From: Paramyrothecium sp. XJ0827
Taxonomy: Eukaryota; Ascomycota; Sordariomycetes; Hypocreales; Stachybotryaceae
DNA: 64,000 nt
Reading direction: 5' to 3'
Assembly: GCA_020881915.1 (NCBI GenBank)
Contig: JAJFPB010000004.1
Span: 5,518,001-5,582,000, forward strand
Under the pieces are notes generated by a model. The model ran no database searches. It was not told the DNA's origin and saw only the letters and a program-made list of their open reading frames with translations. The position numbers and the translations under genes were made by a program. Positions 12,279-21,889 of the stretch are shown here, piece after piece (position 1 is the stretch's first letter; every line of letters begins with the position of its first letter).

Positions 12279-13122
12279 TAATTATAGTGGTGCGGGGTTG
12301 CGAAGTTACTTTATGTACCGACATGGTGACTAAGGCATTGTGGGGCCGCTACAACTTCTGCAGCTTCGCGCAGTCAAGGGGATAGATCAAGCATAGAGTA
12401 GACTGCGTGTTAGATCAAGTTAAGCGAGCTACGACTCCCAATTCATCTTTTCCGCGTGTTGCGTCGAGGTTGCGTTGAGGTTCTCTTTGCTGCGAACTTG
12501 AGGCACGGGTGGGGGATCAGCTTCAGCAGCCCCACTGCTTTCGTCAAACAGAGTTTGCAGAGATGGTGAGGTGGCCGGCCAATGGTAGGCCGGAAGTGAC
12601 ACGCTCCCCTACCTAAAAAGGGACCTGACGAATGAGCAGTGCTTTCGCAGTCCCGGCCACTTGTCTAGCGAAAGCTTATGGCGAGTCCACAACACTTCGC
12701 ACCGAGAAGCATATGCTCTTATGCCCTCTTTTGGGGCACTTTGAGTCAGCCCAGCGATGTCCGAGTCTACGATCCGACCGGCTTACCTCAAGAAGACGAC
12801 GTACAGCATTCCCACCCCAAGGTTCAGGAGCAGCAATTGGAACGACGGCCGCGAAAACCTGAGGCCACGGACCTGGCTTGGTCTTTCCAGCCAATCATGG
12901 TTAGGGCATGACAGATGTCCTCGTAGATGCGGAAAGCAAGGGCTAATCAAGTGGACTGGGTATCAGTAGCACAGAGGACCCCACTGCTGAGATGCGCACG
13001 TGCATCAGCCCCCCATTACTGACTTATCATCGTGACGATGTTCGTGTGGTAGGGTGGAGTTGGACGATATTCAACGTCAGCGCACCAAACACTGATCATT
13101 ATCCGTTCTATCAAACTTCTCC
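12279..13122. other. Non-coding stretch
   Basis: Open frames at 12632-12969 show no family resemblance and overlap one another on both strands. I see no supported gene. Confidence 0.5.
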
Positions 13123-13288
13123 ATGCCTAGAAAGGTATGCAATCCCGATTTACGCTGGTTGATAACCTCTAACTTGTTGGCGTGCATAGAACCCGATCTC
13201 GGCCCCTGCGATTCGGAATCGCGATAACCAGCGTCGCTCGCGTGCGCGGCGTCGGCAATTTATTGAAGAGCTTCAACAAGGAGTTTGA
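13123..13288 (+). pseudogene. bZIP transcription factor, N-terminal fragment
   Basis: Exon 1 (13123-13134, encoding MPRK) joins over a 55-nt intron (donor GTATGC, acceptor CATAG) to exon 2 from 13190. Exon 2 carries a fungal bZIP basic region, IRNRDNQRRSRARRRQFIEEL. Reading stops at TGA (13286-13288), where CGA would be expected in the family (RVR). The leucine zipper and effector region are gone. Such factors often regulate adjacent biosynthetic genes, so this may be the relic of a cluster regulator (inference). Confidence 0.8.
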
Positions 13289-13619
13289 GGTGGGAGCGAT
13301 CTCCTCAATCTACCATTCCCCCCTCCCCCTTGCAGGGGATCTAAATAGTAATTACCATGCAGGCACTCTTTATTAGCGAAGGGTTTTGACGATTTCAGAA
13401 CTCTTTTGCGACCAAAACACGAATTCCCAATATTCCTTTCATTATCCTCATCGGTTCTGTTAGCAAGGAAGTCACGACCAAATTCCTGGATAGAGTTAAT
13501 GACGATTTGCAATAACCACAGGGACGACTTAATAGCACGTAATGTTAGACAGATTACAAACCCACACTCTTACTTTCTCAAGTTATAAAATAAGAAAACT
13601 ACTAGAATAATAACCGGAT
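13289..13619. other. Non-coding stretch between the bZIP fragment and the LTR fragment
   Basis: No continuation of the bZIP protein is readable. Nothing else is recognised. Composition becomes AT-rich towards 13600. Confidence 0.45.
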
Positions 13620-13768
13620 CATTTGACCTTCTTAAGGGCATTAGAAGCTATTAGACTAGAGGACCTGGGGCTAGATATATTATATATTAGTATTATATAG
13701 CTTAAAAGTTAAATATAAGCCTTAAATATATTTAGTTTAATTTTAATTAAATACAGGCTCTACTAAGT
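13620..13768 (-). repeat. Degraded solo LTR-like fragment of the Copia-associated repeat
   Basis: The reverse complement shares a long motif with direct repeats at 51887-52030 and 59396-59540: GTACTTAGTA, then CTAAATATATTTAAGGCTTA, then TACTAATATA. It is strongly AT-biased. It abuts the NRPS fragment, which it may have disrupted. Confidence 0.6.
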
Positions 13769-13769
13769 A

Positions 13770-14398
13770 CGAGGCAGACGTCCACATTCTGTGCCGCCCC
13801 AATAAGATCACATCGGCAACGCTGGTCAGCACTGCATGGGCTGTCCTGCTATCGCGTATATCTGGGATTGATGATGTCGTATACGGCAATGTGGTCGCCG
13901 GACGAAATTCGGCCATTCCAGAGATAAAAGACATTGTGGGGTGTTGTCTGAACATGGTCCCTTGTGCGGGTCAATCTCTCGTCACCGAAATCAGCAGCCG
14001 AGCTGCTGTATGCTGTTCAGGAACAAGTTTTGGCCATCGGACAATCCGGCTCACTGGGATTCAAGGAAATGATTGAGAAATGTACAGATTGGCCAGCAGC
14101 TTCGAGCTTCGAGTCAACTATCCATCATCGCAACGTCGACGAGCACCCAGAAATCGAGACTCAGATTGGCGTTTCCCGAGTGCAATTCTTCGAGAACAAA
14201 GCTCGCCATGTGCCTGACAGTATCAGCATGTTATCGTTCCCATAAGACAATAAGATCAGTATCTTATTTGGGGCAAACACGCATATCATGCCGCGGCAAA
14301 TGGCGCATGTCCTAGTCGATAGCCTTGTCAAAATTATTCAGAACTTAGCAAAGTCCCCAAATGCGCCCTTAATATCATTAATAAAGGATAATGAGTAG
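13770..14398 (+). pseudogene. NRPS condensation-domain fragment, frameshifted
   Basis: The C-terminal half of an NRPS condensation domain is readable. It has TAWAVLLSRISGIDDVVYGN, then VVAGRNSAIPEIKDIVGCCL, then, after a one-base insertion near 13970 (extra T), VRVNLSSPKSAAELLYAVQE to about 14245. After another frame break it ends QMAHVLVDSLVKIIQNLAKS. The HHxxxDG half, adenylation and carrier domains are absent. This shows that a peptide-synthetase gene, perhaps a partner of the dead PKS, once existed here. Confidence 0.85.
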
Positions 14399-14452
14399 GA
14401 TATTCAGTTATTCTAGATCTGGAGGGTTCAGACAAGGGAATAGCCATAATAG

Positions 14453-14476
14453 ACAATACAGCTGATTGAACCGTAT
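14453..14476 (+). repeat. 24-bp exact repeat, copy 1
   Basis: This 24-mer (beginning ACAATACAGCTGATTG) occurs again identically at 21210-21233. The flanks differ. It may be the end of an unrecognised element. No function is assigned. Confidence 0.7.
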
Positions 14477-14710
14477 AAGTAGTTAATATCTCCCGCTCTG
14501 GCAATGCCCCTCAATGTCAGCCATTGGTTTGGTTACTTTAGGACGACAGGCTGGCTTTCCAGTGGAGCTTAGCTGCGCGCGACAGAACTCACAACGAGGA
14601 GGCTTCGATGCTCCTTGACTGTCGTAAGCCTCAGATAATGTAGTCGGCCCCATAGCATCTTAGTCCTAATGTCGAGACATCAAGTTATTCCAAACCCCGC
14701 ACCAAATACA

Positions 14711-15008
14711 CTAATATGCAGGCGGCTTCCAACGATACCTCAGTGGCCGACTACGGAATAAAACAGTCAAAGGCATAGCTGGCAGGGCCAAGCCCGGCGT
14801 GACGAAGCCGCTGCTGCCGTCCCTGCTGTTGAAGCTATTTCTAAGACACGAAGACGACGACAAGACGACGACGGCTCGATGGACAAGGAATGGCTGTCTG
14901 ACACGCGATGTACCGTTATGTAGCAAGAGACAATGCTGGTACATATATCATCAGCCAATTTGCCAGAAGCCTGATGTAGCTATATTTAATCCGGTTCCAA
15001 TTGGTTAA
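14711..15008 (+). mobile_element. Second piggyBac-like remnant, opposite orientation
   Basis: The plus-strand frame MTKPLLPSLLLKLFLRHEDD at 14799 corresponds to MTIPLLPPLKLFPRDQDEG in the minus-strand remnant near 12150. The nucleotides also match (GAAATAGCTTCAAC in reverse complement). Only the low-complexity N-terminal part survives. Together the two copies form an inverted pair around the bZIP and NRPS fragments. Confidence 0.55.
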
Positions 15009-15544
15009 GACCCAGTCTGCTACGTAGCCGGCATCTTCGCACACTCAAGCGGATACTTCTATATAGCAATCGCGCGTGAATGCTGCGGCCCCCGAAGTGA
15101 GTGGGACATTCCCTAGACCCAGTTCGAAAACTCGCCATAGTAAATGCATTGAAGCCAATTGTTACCCCTTCCTAGAGGATGGTGCCTTGCCTGCGCACAG
15201 TGGCCTCAGGCTTCTAAGCCAGGCCCTCCTGCAACTGATATGTTTTGTTATTCCAGCTCGTACCATACAAATCCGGACAGCCCCCAAGACTTGCAACCAT
15301 ATTACTCAAAACGGTGGGGTGTATCCGTAGTACTTTGCCTACTCGCAGGACATGGCCACTGCTGACCTGCAGGAGGACGTAGCCTCACTACCAGACGAGT
15401 ACGGGGAGTCATCGGTTATAAGCAACTATACCAACGCGTGGACTCGAAGCAACGGCCCATTGCGGTATTTCCCCTTTCTACCGTTTCACACCGCCCGGAC
15501 ACCCCTTTCACTATCTAGAGCCTGCTCTGGGGACTTCAATTCAA
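15009..15544. other. Non-coding stretch upstream of the first UstYa-type gene
   Basis: No recognisable coding sequence. It probably contains the promoter and 5' leader of the gene that starts at 15545. Confidence 0.5.
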
Positions 15545-16423
15545 TTGGACGTGCTTACCAAGAGGACCAAAATGGCGAAATTGGACGCTTCCCACGATAA
15601 CGAAGACCACGAAGCGTTGCTCGAGAATTCGGATGGATCTAACAATGTTAACGAGAAGCGCATGAACTTCTTCCGTGAACCCTCCGGGAGAAGAGTGTAT
15701 ATGCTGGCATGGCTCCTCTCTGCTTCGTTGATCACCAACACAATTTTGCTGGCTCTGCTTCTCCGACCAAGCCCTGGCGAATCTCTTTCCAAATACGCCA
15801 AGCTCGCACGAAACCGGGAAGAGCCTTACGTGCGCTTGACGCCATACAGCTCGGGTCACAACGAGACTCTGCAGGACCAGCTATGGCGGGATATCAATGT
15901 TGACTACGGCGTCGTCGCGCTATCAGACGCGTGGGCTGCTCAACACGGACTTCGTACGGCGCAGCGTTTTCCCTGGGACAAGACCAAGGGCATTTACATC
16001 CTCCACGGCTTCCACAACCTGCACTGCATCAAGATCATCCACATCTCGATGACCGAGTTCCGCCGTGGCGAGGAGCAATCGCGGGCCTGGCACCATGTCA
16101 GCCACTGCATGGACGCCCTGCGGAGGCAGATCATGTGTGACGCTGACGACACGCCGCGAGCCACCGACAGGCGGCCAGAAGTCGTCAGCGGGCTTTTGCA
16201 GCATCGCATGTGTCGGAACTGGGATGAGCTCATCGAGTTTAGCAAGCGCCACACGGCCTGCTACAAGCGTCCGGACACACCATCCAAGGATGGACGGTCA
16301 TCTATTGAGTGGTACACGCACTGCCCTCCTGGGAGCAGTTATGTTGTCAAGAATGAGTATGTGCCGACCGATGAGCTCATGATCGGGCTCCCGGAAGAAT
16401 CACTTGAAGGTTTCGGGGGCTGA
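15545..16423 (+). CDS. UstYa-family oxidase-like protein (DUF3328), gene 1
   Basis: Single-exon 292-aa protein of the UstYa/DUF3328 family. Family members are membrane-anchored proteins required for oxidative cyclisation of fungal RiPP peptides such as ustiloxins and asperipin. Visible features are a polar cytosolic N-terminus, one TM helix (residues about 51-73), a lumenal domain with the two diagnostic motifs HNLHC (157-161) and HVSHC (184-188), the typical QIMCDADDT stretch after the second motif, and several further Cys. Length is normal. A second Met at 15572 is an equally good start. It ends 437 bp from the tail of the Kex2-repeat precursor gene, which points towards it, so it is the likely modifying enzyme for that peptide. 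The actual reaction is unknown. Confidence 0.92.
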   Translation: MDVLTKRTKMAKLDASHDNEDHEALLENSDGSNNVNEKRMNFFREPSGRRVYMLAWLLSASLITNTILLALLLRPSPGESLSKYAKLARNREEPYVRLTPYSSGHNETLQDQLWRDINVDYGVVALSDAWAAQHGLRTAQRFPWDKTKGIYILHGFHNLHCIKIIHISMTEFRRGEEQSRAWHHVSHCMDALRRQIMCDADDTPRATDRRPEVVSGLLQHRMCRNWDELIEFSKRHTACYKRPDTPSKDGRSSIEWYTHCPPGSSYVVKNEYVPTDELMIGLPEESLEGFGG

Positions 16424-16859
16424 ATGTGAAGATTCGCAATCTGTGCAGGCGTCATAGTACAGTCTCTAGTCTCTGACATGGCTTCTCATGTGGAAACCTA
16501 TAATCATGAAGTAGTCTAGACAACCTTGCTTAGCACTGCATGTTGATGTGATAAAGTTTCGCAAGGTAAGAGCCCTGGCCTGAGTTCGTCCAGAGTCGCC
16601 TTGGAAACTGGCGTTGCAAGTATCGCAATATGCTGCAGAAACATCTTGGACCGATGAAGCAGAGCCATAACGAAAGAAGCAAGTTGGATTTGCAATTTCA
16701 ACTATATCGAGCAAGAAGAGCGGCTTGAGGGCTATAATAAGTGCCGAAAGATGTTGTAATAGTCCTTTCCCATCATTGTGCATCCCAGATAAAATGCATG
16801 ACCGTACCGTCCTTCGCTTCCGAGTTCAGACTTCAGTCCCAGGCTAGCAGATCCAATTC
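16424..16859. other. Convergent 3' region between UstYa gene 1 and the precursor
   Basis: Tail-to-tail spacer holding both 3' ends. The small frames here are not supported as genes. Confidence 0.5.
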
Positions 16860-17209
16860 TCAAAATCCGTCGGCAATCTCGACCTCCTCGTCCCGCTTCT
16901 TGAAGCCATCTGCCACTTTGACCTCTTCATCGCGCTTAAAGCCGTCAGCGACCTTCACTTCTTCATCCCGCTTGAACCCGTCGGCGATCCCAACTTCAGC
17001 ATCATCGCGCTTCTTATAGCCATCCGAGGTGCTCACGCCCTGGCTGCCATCTCTAGCGCTGAGCAGGCCATATTCAGGATCTGGGGGAACGTATTAATCA
17101 TGGCGAAACACCAAGATGATAAGAACAATCACGTCTTACCGGCAACCGGCAATGCTGAAGAGATAGCGACCAAGCCAAGGATCACAGTGTGCACAGCAGA
17201 ACATCGCAT
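16860..17209 (-). CDS. Kex2-repeat RiPP precursor peptide (dikaritin/UstA-like)
   Basis: Two exons (17140-17209 and 16860-17080) around a 59-nt intron (GTAAGA donor, CCCCAG acceptor) encode 96 aa. Residues 1 to about 19 form a signal peptide (MRCSAVHTVILGLVAISSA). After a short leader come five tandem units of 10 to 15 residues: one ending STSDGYKKR, then GIADGFKR, DEEVKVADGFKR, DEEVKVADGFKKR and a terminal DEEVEIADGF at the stop codon. KR or KKR sites (46-48, 60-61, 72-73, 84-86) fit Kex2 cutting, and acidic D/E spacers precede each core. This is the architecture of ustiloxin-type precursors. Flanking UstYa-type genes support a RiPP role. The short exons make the gene easy to miss. The core sequence is not one I recognise. 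The product and any bioactivity are unknown. Confidence 0.88.
16863..17051 (-). repeat. Tandem coding repeats of the RiPP precursor
   Basis: Five in-frame units: 17007-17051, 16968-17006, 16932-16967, 16893-16931 and 16863-16892. Units 3 and 4 encode the same 11 residues (DEEVKVADGFK) but differ at synonymous positions in 7 of 11 codons. This argues for selection on the peptide rather than a recent DNA duplication. Confidence 0.88.
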
Positions 17210-18137
17210 CTTGATTGACGTGCTTCGCAAATTGAAGTAGATGACAGGAGATAATATGTGTCAACTGGAATGTTCTGTCAACAGAATCGAGGATAAAATC
17301 TGGGAGAGCCGTCCACGATATCTATCAGTTGCGGTTGCTCGGTTATACCACGCCCCTCCTCTTGTCCACAGAAAGAATAGACGCAGATCTCTTGCCATAA
17401 ATGCATCGTGCATCTCCTTAATGTTCGAAGCCCCCTGTCATTAAATGTCTTCATGGGGGTTTTGCACATTTAATGGTATGTGCCAACCCATGTAACTATG
17501 AGCGGGACAATGCGTCTAATACGTCGTTGTACTTGCAACAATCACAGGACAGGCTCAGCGGGCGCCACGTCACTTCAACTGGTCGACAAGGGTGCTGCCA
17601 AGCTGAGCGAGAGAGGGGAGGCTCCAGGCATGCAAAGTACGGAAACATTTGTCCCTGCCATGTAACGTCGAGAAATGCAACAAGGCGCGCAAGACGAGCA
17701 TAATACGGACAGGACTACACCGAAGTGGCGAATTATTGCAAAATTCTTGACCTCGACGACGAGGACGGTGGGGAAATGTTACATCTCTTGCCCTTAAATC
17801 TGGTAACCAAGCCGGCTCTTTTAGCTTTGATGGAATTTTTTTTCTTGGGAGACGGGGCAAAAGCTGGTCATCCGGCTAAACTGGTGGGGTGGAAGGACCA
17901 TCCATAGGTGATGAGAATAGATGCATTGGGTAGGTCATGGGTAGATTATAACGTGGTATTCGTATCGCGCCTGACAAGGGGCGTCGGATACATCATGAGA
18001 AGAGCGCGGGTCGACCATGGCCTCTGGCAGAGCAGCCATAGCGGCTCTCATACTATTATACTAGCGGTGGAGCCGGGCTTGGCTCTGCCATTTTTACCCT
18101 ATGTAATGTGTCAATCTGTTTCTCAATCAATCTCGCT
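17210..18137. promoter_or_regulatory. Shared divergent upstream region of precursor and UstYa gene 2
   Basis: The precursor (minus) and the second UstYa-type gene (plus) are transcribed away from this 0.93-kb region, which allows co-regulation. No operator can be named by eye. Small frames at 17473-17907 lack any family signal. Confidence 0.5.
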
Positions 18138-18950
18138 ATGCTCTTTGGCAGCTTATTTCAGAGACAGCCTCGATACGACCCGCTTGCGGGAGGGGAATGG
18201 GATCTCCGTTTGGGAGGTTCTCAGAGTCCTGATCCCAAGCACTCTGCGAAACCTGCACGAATGGCGCTTGTGATCTTGAGCTATCTTTCAGTCACCGCCA
18301 TAGGCTTTGGATGTGGGACTTTCTACGAGAACCACAGTGGTATCTTGCATAGAAAGAGCCTCACGGCACCCCGTATACCTCTGCCCCTCGTCAAACTGGA
18401 CTTCAAGAATGAGACGCCTTTTCTACTGGAACCCCCCGGGAGAGAGAACTCGGGGAGCTTATCTGAGCCCATTTGGGATGAACTAGTGCCAAGTAAGCGC
18501 AGCCTTGAGAATGAAGTTTGTATCCGACGCTGACTAAGGACGGAAGACGGACTTGGCTACTTCAAGGATGGCCACATCGCTCATGAAACATCTATTCGAA
18601 CGGTTTTCCACCAACTCCACTGCCTGTATCTCATCCGTCGTGCCTACTACCAAGGGTCAGGCGAGCTTCAAGAGTTCGATTTTGGCAAGGATAGAGACAA
18701 ACATGTCGCGCATTGCCTCGATTACTTGAGACAGAGCCTGACATGCACCATAGACACGACGGTAGAGCCGGCCTTGGGACAGGAAGGTGACTTTCTCGGC
18801 TTCGGTTTCAAAAGGCAGTGCCAAGACTTTGAATCGCTGGAGAGGTTTGTGGAGAAGAACAGGGTCTTCAATGCCAGGGGGTTTCTAGCAGGTGGTCTGG
18901 ACCATGGCCATGCACACCTCAACGACCACGACAGCAAGCGGATCCTTTGA
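18138..18950 (+). CDS. UstYa-family oxidase-like protein (DUF3328), gene 2
   Basis: Two exons (18138-18492 and 18547-18950) with a 54-nt intron (GTAAGC donor, CTGAC branch, GGAAG acceptor) encode 252 aa. An upstream in-frame Met at 18108 would add 10 residues. An N-terminal TM lies at about residues 43-60. The intron join rebuilds the family segment WDELVPNGLGYFK, followed by the two motifs HQLHC (140-144) and HVAHC (171-175) and LRQSLTCTIDTT. It is a paralogue of the gene at 15545 but clearly diverged. Several known dikaritin clusters carry two such proteins (known of the family), which fits a joint role in modifying the peptide encoded at 16860-17209. Confidence 0.9.
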
Positions 18951-19761
18951 AAGAAAGACTGGTTGCATTGGGATTGTAGAAATCTGCACGCTTACCCAGG
19001 TCCCAGGTCGCAGATGGAGTTGCCAAGACATGGCGAAGACGGAAGGACTGACGCTGCAAGATAGAAAGGGTCAAGAAATTGATTACCGTTACATTAGTTG
19101 CTGGGGAGGTGACCAACTACATTGTGACTTACCTGACCTTGCCTTACTTAGGCGTCTAATGTTTTGGGACCGCTCGAAAAGGGGCACGCATTCCCGCCCC
19201 TACACGACGAGCTTGGGCAGGGATAGCAAGCCAATTGAGCTGTGCTTTAGGTTGTACGACGTGAGAGGCTGAGCACCATTGACAAACCAGCCGCTTCTCT
19301 CATCATGTCACATTTTCCTGAGAGCACCCCACTGCCTGGAATACAGACCGGGGTAGATCTTTTGTCCAGGAAGGAGCGGTGGCGCGGGAGTTTTCATGCA
19401 TCCCCGAAACACAAGGAAAGGAAATAGATCGCCCACTGGTCAGCCTGATAGAACCTAGCAGGCTCAAAGCCGTCTTGTCCACCGTTTGAGTCCCCTGTGG
19501 CAATTCAAGCCTGAAGTAGCATACCAGGAAGGAGAAGGGGGTAATGTTGCAGTCTACCCAAGACAGACGACTCGTCAATGCTCATCCGGCTCGGGGATTG
19601 CGAACGTGTTGAATCTCTAGGGAAACACTGCGGATATATCCATGGCCTTGTTAACTCCTAACTTGCGGCCTTCGTCGATCTCCATGGTTCAGCGGTAAAC
19701 CCATATTGCTTTTTCAAGCTTCTTCTTCAGTTCACCTGCAGTGGGCAGACTGCACACACAA
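18951..19761. other. Non-coding stretch
   Basis: Between UstYa gene 2 and the next plus-strand gene. Open frames here (for example 19303-19578 on the minus strand) show no similarity I recognise. Confidence 0.5.
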
Positions 19762-21093
19762 ATGGCTTACTCGGCCAAGTTGAGACTGGTCGATGACCGG
19801 ACAGGACTAATCGTTATGGCCACGTTCTTCATCCTCCTTACCACCCTGCTGGTCGTGCTTCGATTCTATTCGAGGCGTCTGCAGAGGGCAATGTTGGGCT
19901 ACGATGACTGGCTGGCCCTGGCAAGCTTGGTGAGAAGAATCTTGCTACTCGACTCGGAGGCGTGCCAGCTCAATTGACATCTACCATACCCTAGATTTTT
20001 GTCACGGCTTTGAATGGCTGCTTCATTGCGGGCTGCGTGGAAGGCGCCATTACGGGACACTCTGAAGTCGTCAACGGCTTACCCGCGACAAGCCCTCTCG
20101 AGAACCTGGTGCAGAAGTACAAGTACGGCTTCCAGTCGACGGAGAAGCTCGGCTTCGGCCTTATCAAGCTGTCTATTCTGTTCCTGTGGCTACGCATTTT
20201 TGCCCGCGCTACGCGCTGGTTCGTCGTCCTTTGCTGGGCAATGATTGTCGCGACAGCCGGCTGGGGCATTGCCTTCTTCTTCGCAACAATTTTCCAGTGC
20301 GGCACCAGATGGGACTGGAATTGGTCACCCATCTTCTTCTTCCTTACAGAGTGCACCGACACGCTCATGATGCTGACTGTGTTCACGGCGACGGATTTGC
20401 TCAGCGATTTCATCATCATGCTCATGCCTGTGCCCCTGATCTGGTCACTCAATATGCCTCTAAGAAAAAAGTTTGGCGTCACTGGCGTCTTCCTGCTGGG
20501 TCTATTGTGAGATACTCGCTTCTGTGAGAGCCTGAGCAACTGTTTCATGTTGACACGTAAACAGTACGATTGGAGCCGGCATCGCACGCATGTACATCTA
20601 TCTCGTCACGTCGTACGACAAGGAAACAAACCCCGACTTTATTGGCGACTTTACGCTTTTCATCCTCTGGTCGGAGATTGAGATCAACGTTGCACTGATG
20701 GTCTGCTGCATGCCCGCGCTTGGGCCCGTGTTAGACCGAACGCGCAGTAGCCTGCGACGAAGTCCAGTCGGCCAATGGATCCAGCTTGGCCCATCAACTC
20801 GTGGCGGCAGCAGCAGCAAGACGACCAAGACCATGGAGCTCTCAACCAATCCCAACATGGAGAATGGCGAGCAAGCCTGGCCTATGCACGACGACGACGC
20901 GCCGTGGCACGTCAATGAGTCAACCAAGATCACTGCGAGCCAACCGTGCCCGGGCAGGGAAGACTTTCCGTTCGGAAATAACATCTTGGCCGAGACGGAG
21001 ATATCCCGAACATTGGAGGAAACACCCTTGGAGTGGGGGCAACGCATGCATGTGCGAACAATTCGAATGGGAGGTGTCCCGGATGAGAAGTAG
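19762..21093 (+). CDS. SAT4/PTH11-like seven-TM membrane protein, complete
   Basis: Three exons (19762-19929, 19995-20506, 20565-21093) sum to 1209 nt, encoding 402 aa. Hallmarks of the fungal rhodopsin-like (SAT4) domain are in order: TM1 followed by MLGYDDW, the GFQSTEKLGFGLIKLSILFLWLR segment (a kinase-like look only, since this is the third TM region), FQCGTRWD, ATDLLSDFIIMLMPVPLIWS, GAGIARMYIYL, and a WSEIEINVALMVCCMPALGP end. A polar cytosolic tail follows. The start at 19762 is preferred over 19741 because it opens the TM1 leader. Members may be receptors. Whether this gene belongs with the RiPP locus 0.8 kb upstream is open. Confidence 0.87.
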
Positions 21094-21889
21094 ATGTTGT
21101 AAATGCTGCTACATCAGAGCGGAAATAACGCCACAAAAACACCATTGTACTTAGCGTTGTGCCGAAGCATGCCCGCGAGGGCAAAATTGTTGCATTTGCA
21201 TGCATCGAAACAATACAGCTGATTGAACCGTATGATCAGGGATAAGAAGCACTGTGACTTTATCATAAGTCAGTTTTAACAATCCGGCAGCGGGCCGTGC
21301 CATAGTGCCTGATAGAGGTGGCGCAGGAGGAGAGAAAGACGAACCTGGTCAGCATATCCAGACCGAGGTTGTACAGTAACATCCACTAGGCTTAGACTGT
21401 AGGGTTGAGGATCAATGTCATGACCCCTTATTCCGCCACACCACCTGCAGCTGAGGTTGCAACTGCAGGCAACACCTGAATTTGGCATGTCAGGGACGGG
21501 CGGGACATCCTTCAAAAGCACGATGCATGATCGCGGGCGTGTTTTTTGCGCTGTGTTGGGCTGCACCTCCTGAATCTACGTAGTCGACTCCATGTAAATA
21601 GCTAGTCTTTCACGCTCTGGTTTAATCACGGGACATATGCACCACTGATTGCAACCTTTCGTGCCCCCATCCAACAGACCGGCCAACGCGCATAAAATTT
21701 TACATGGGGTCAATATGTCGTCACGCTGTACTTGGCGATTCTTCGATAAACGCCGCCTCCCCCTGCCCCCGACAACGGGTTCATTCCGGTCCCCCTCTCT
21801 TGCCCAAGGCCTAATCCTCTTTCTTTTGTTGCCGCTCTCTTTCTATCGCCCTTGGTTGTTCCGGGGTCAGAGCTCATTCTACCGCCATC
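21094..21889. other. Non-coding stretch upstream of the esterase
   Basis: Contains the second copy of the 24-bp repeat (21210-21233) and a pyrimidine-rich leader before 21890. No gene is recognised. Confidence 0.5.
21210..21233 (+). repeat. 24-bp exact repeat, copy 2
   Basis: Identical to 14453-14476, in the same orientation. Confidence 0.7.

Noticed and set aside
12632..12969. Overlapping frames in three phases
   Set aside because: GC-rich sequence giving chance open frames on both strands.
16741..17019. Plus-strand Ser-rich repeat protein (repeats of SSSR.KPSA)
   Set aside because: It is the antisense shadow of the RiPP precursor repeats. The minus strand gives a start codon, signal peptide, intron and Kex2 sites.
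17473..17907. Small ORFs between precursor and UstYa gene 2, possible extra precursor
   Set aside because: No signal peptide, KR-spaced repeats or splice structure.
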